Part shown: positions 63,987 through 64,000 of the stretch, piece after piece | Layout: every line of letters begins with the position of its first letter | Numbering within the stretch: the first letter of the stretch is position 1 | NCBI RefSeq assembly: GCF_000718165.1 | Contig: NZ_JOEY01000043.1 | Span: forward strand, 1 to 64,000 | Length of the DNA: 64,000 bases | Source of the DNA: Streptomyces fulvoviolaceus | GTDB lineage: Bacteria > Actinomycetota > Actinomycetes > Streptomycetales > Streptomycetaceae | Direction: 5' to 3' | The notes under the pieces: model-generated | The model's database searches: none | What the model saw: the letters and a program-made list of their open reading frames with translations, nothing else | Told to the model about the DNA's origin: nothing | Position numbers and translations under genes: made by a program

Positions 63987-64000
63987 TGCGGGTTCACCAG

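Overview
The window is chromosomal DNA of a Streptomyces or very close relative. GC content is very high, GTG and TTG starts are common, and the gene set includes a GlgE-TreS-Pep2-GlgB glucan locus, a WhiB-like protein, an SsgA-like sporulation protein, a SigB/SigF-type sigma factor with anti-sigma-like ATPases, a very large LuxR/STAND regulator, and secreted M1, M4 and glycosidase enzymes. No tRNA, rRNA, CRISPR array, insertion sequence or prophage was seen.

Layout. 1-6.7 kb: glucan/trehalose locus (glgE tail, a broken treS, maltokinase, glgB) followed by a YbdK-type carboxylate-amine ligase. 6.8-11.3 kb: acyl-CoA ligase, anti-sigma-like ATPase, PRC-barrel protein and type II NADH dehydrogenase. 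11.4-18 kb: FUSC membrane protein and a stress-signalling block (DUF1206, DUF5133, sigma factor, anti-sigma ATPase, Crp-like cyclic-nucleotide-binding protein, and a candidate structured RNA ending in a strong terminator). 18-25 kb: transporters and metabolism (MFS, LysE/ArgO with divergent ArgP, an MBL-fold protein with an unusual metal motif, TetR with divergent saccharopine-dehydrogenase-like reductase, WhiB-like protein). 25-35.5 kb: XRE regulator divergent from a frameshifted SDR gene, M1 peptidase, DUF488, TetR plus flavoprotein dehydrogenase, AlkB, second MBL protein, DUF4032, universal stress protein and VOC protein.

35.6-39.1 kb holds the most interesting unit: three overlapping genes encoding a response-regulator/thioredoxin-reductase-like flavoprotein fusion that lacks the redox CxxC, a cyclic-nucleotide-binding histidine kinase, and a UBP zinc-finger protein. 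They look like one redox or second-messenger signalling pathway. 39.2-42.2 kb is the LuxR/STAND regulator.

42.2-48.8 kb is a minus-strand glycan-degradation operon: ROK repressor, GH27 glycosidase with a C-terminal carbohydrate-binding module, GH95 fucosidase and SGNH esterase. A good promoter places its first ATG at or very near the transcript start, so the message is probably leaderless. 48.9-54.5 kb has an M4 protease divergent from a class C beta-lactamase-like hydrolase, then a cytoplasmic-looking TerD-CAP-CAP fusion and an AIM24 protein separated by an array of 10-bp repeats. 54.6-64 kb has a long near-perfect dyad in front of a TPR protein overlapping a polyprenyl synthase, a threonine dehydratase, a membrane-anchored pseudokinase, a serine hydrolase, an unknown protein followed by the SsgA-like gene, and two membrane proteins whose ends overlap tail to tail.

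Two genes are broken. treS carries three internal deletions, one with a frameshift, and the SDR gene has two frameshifts. Both could be true decay or sequence/assembly error.
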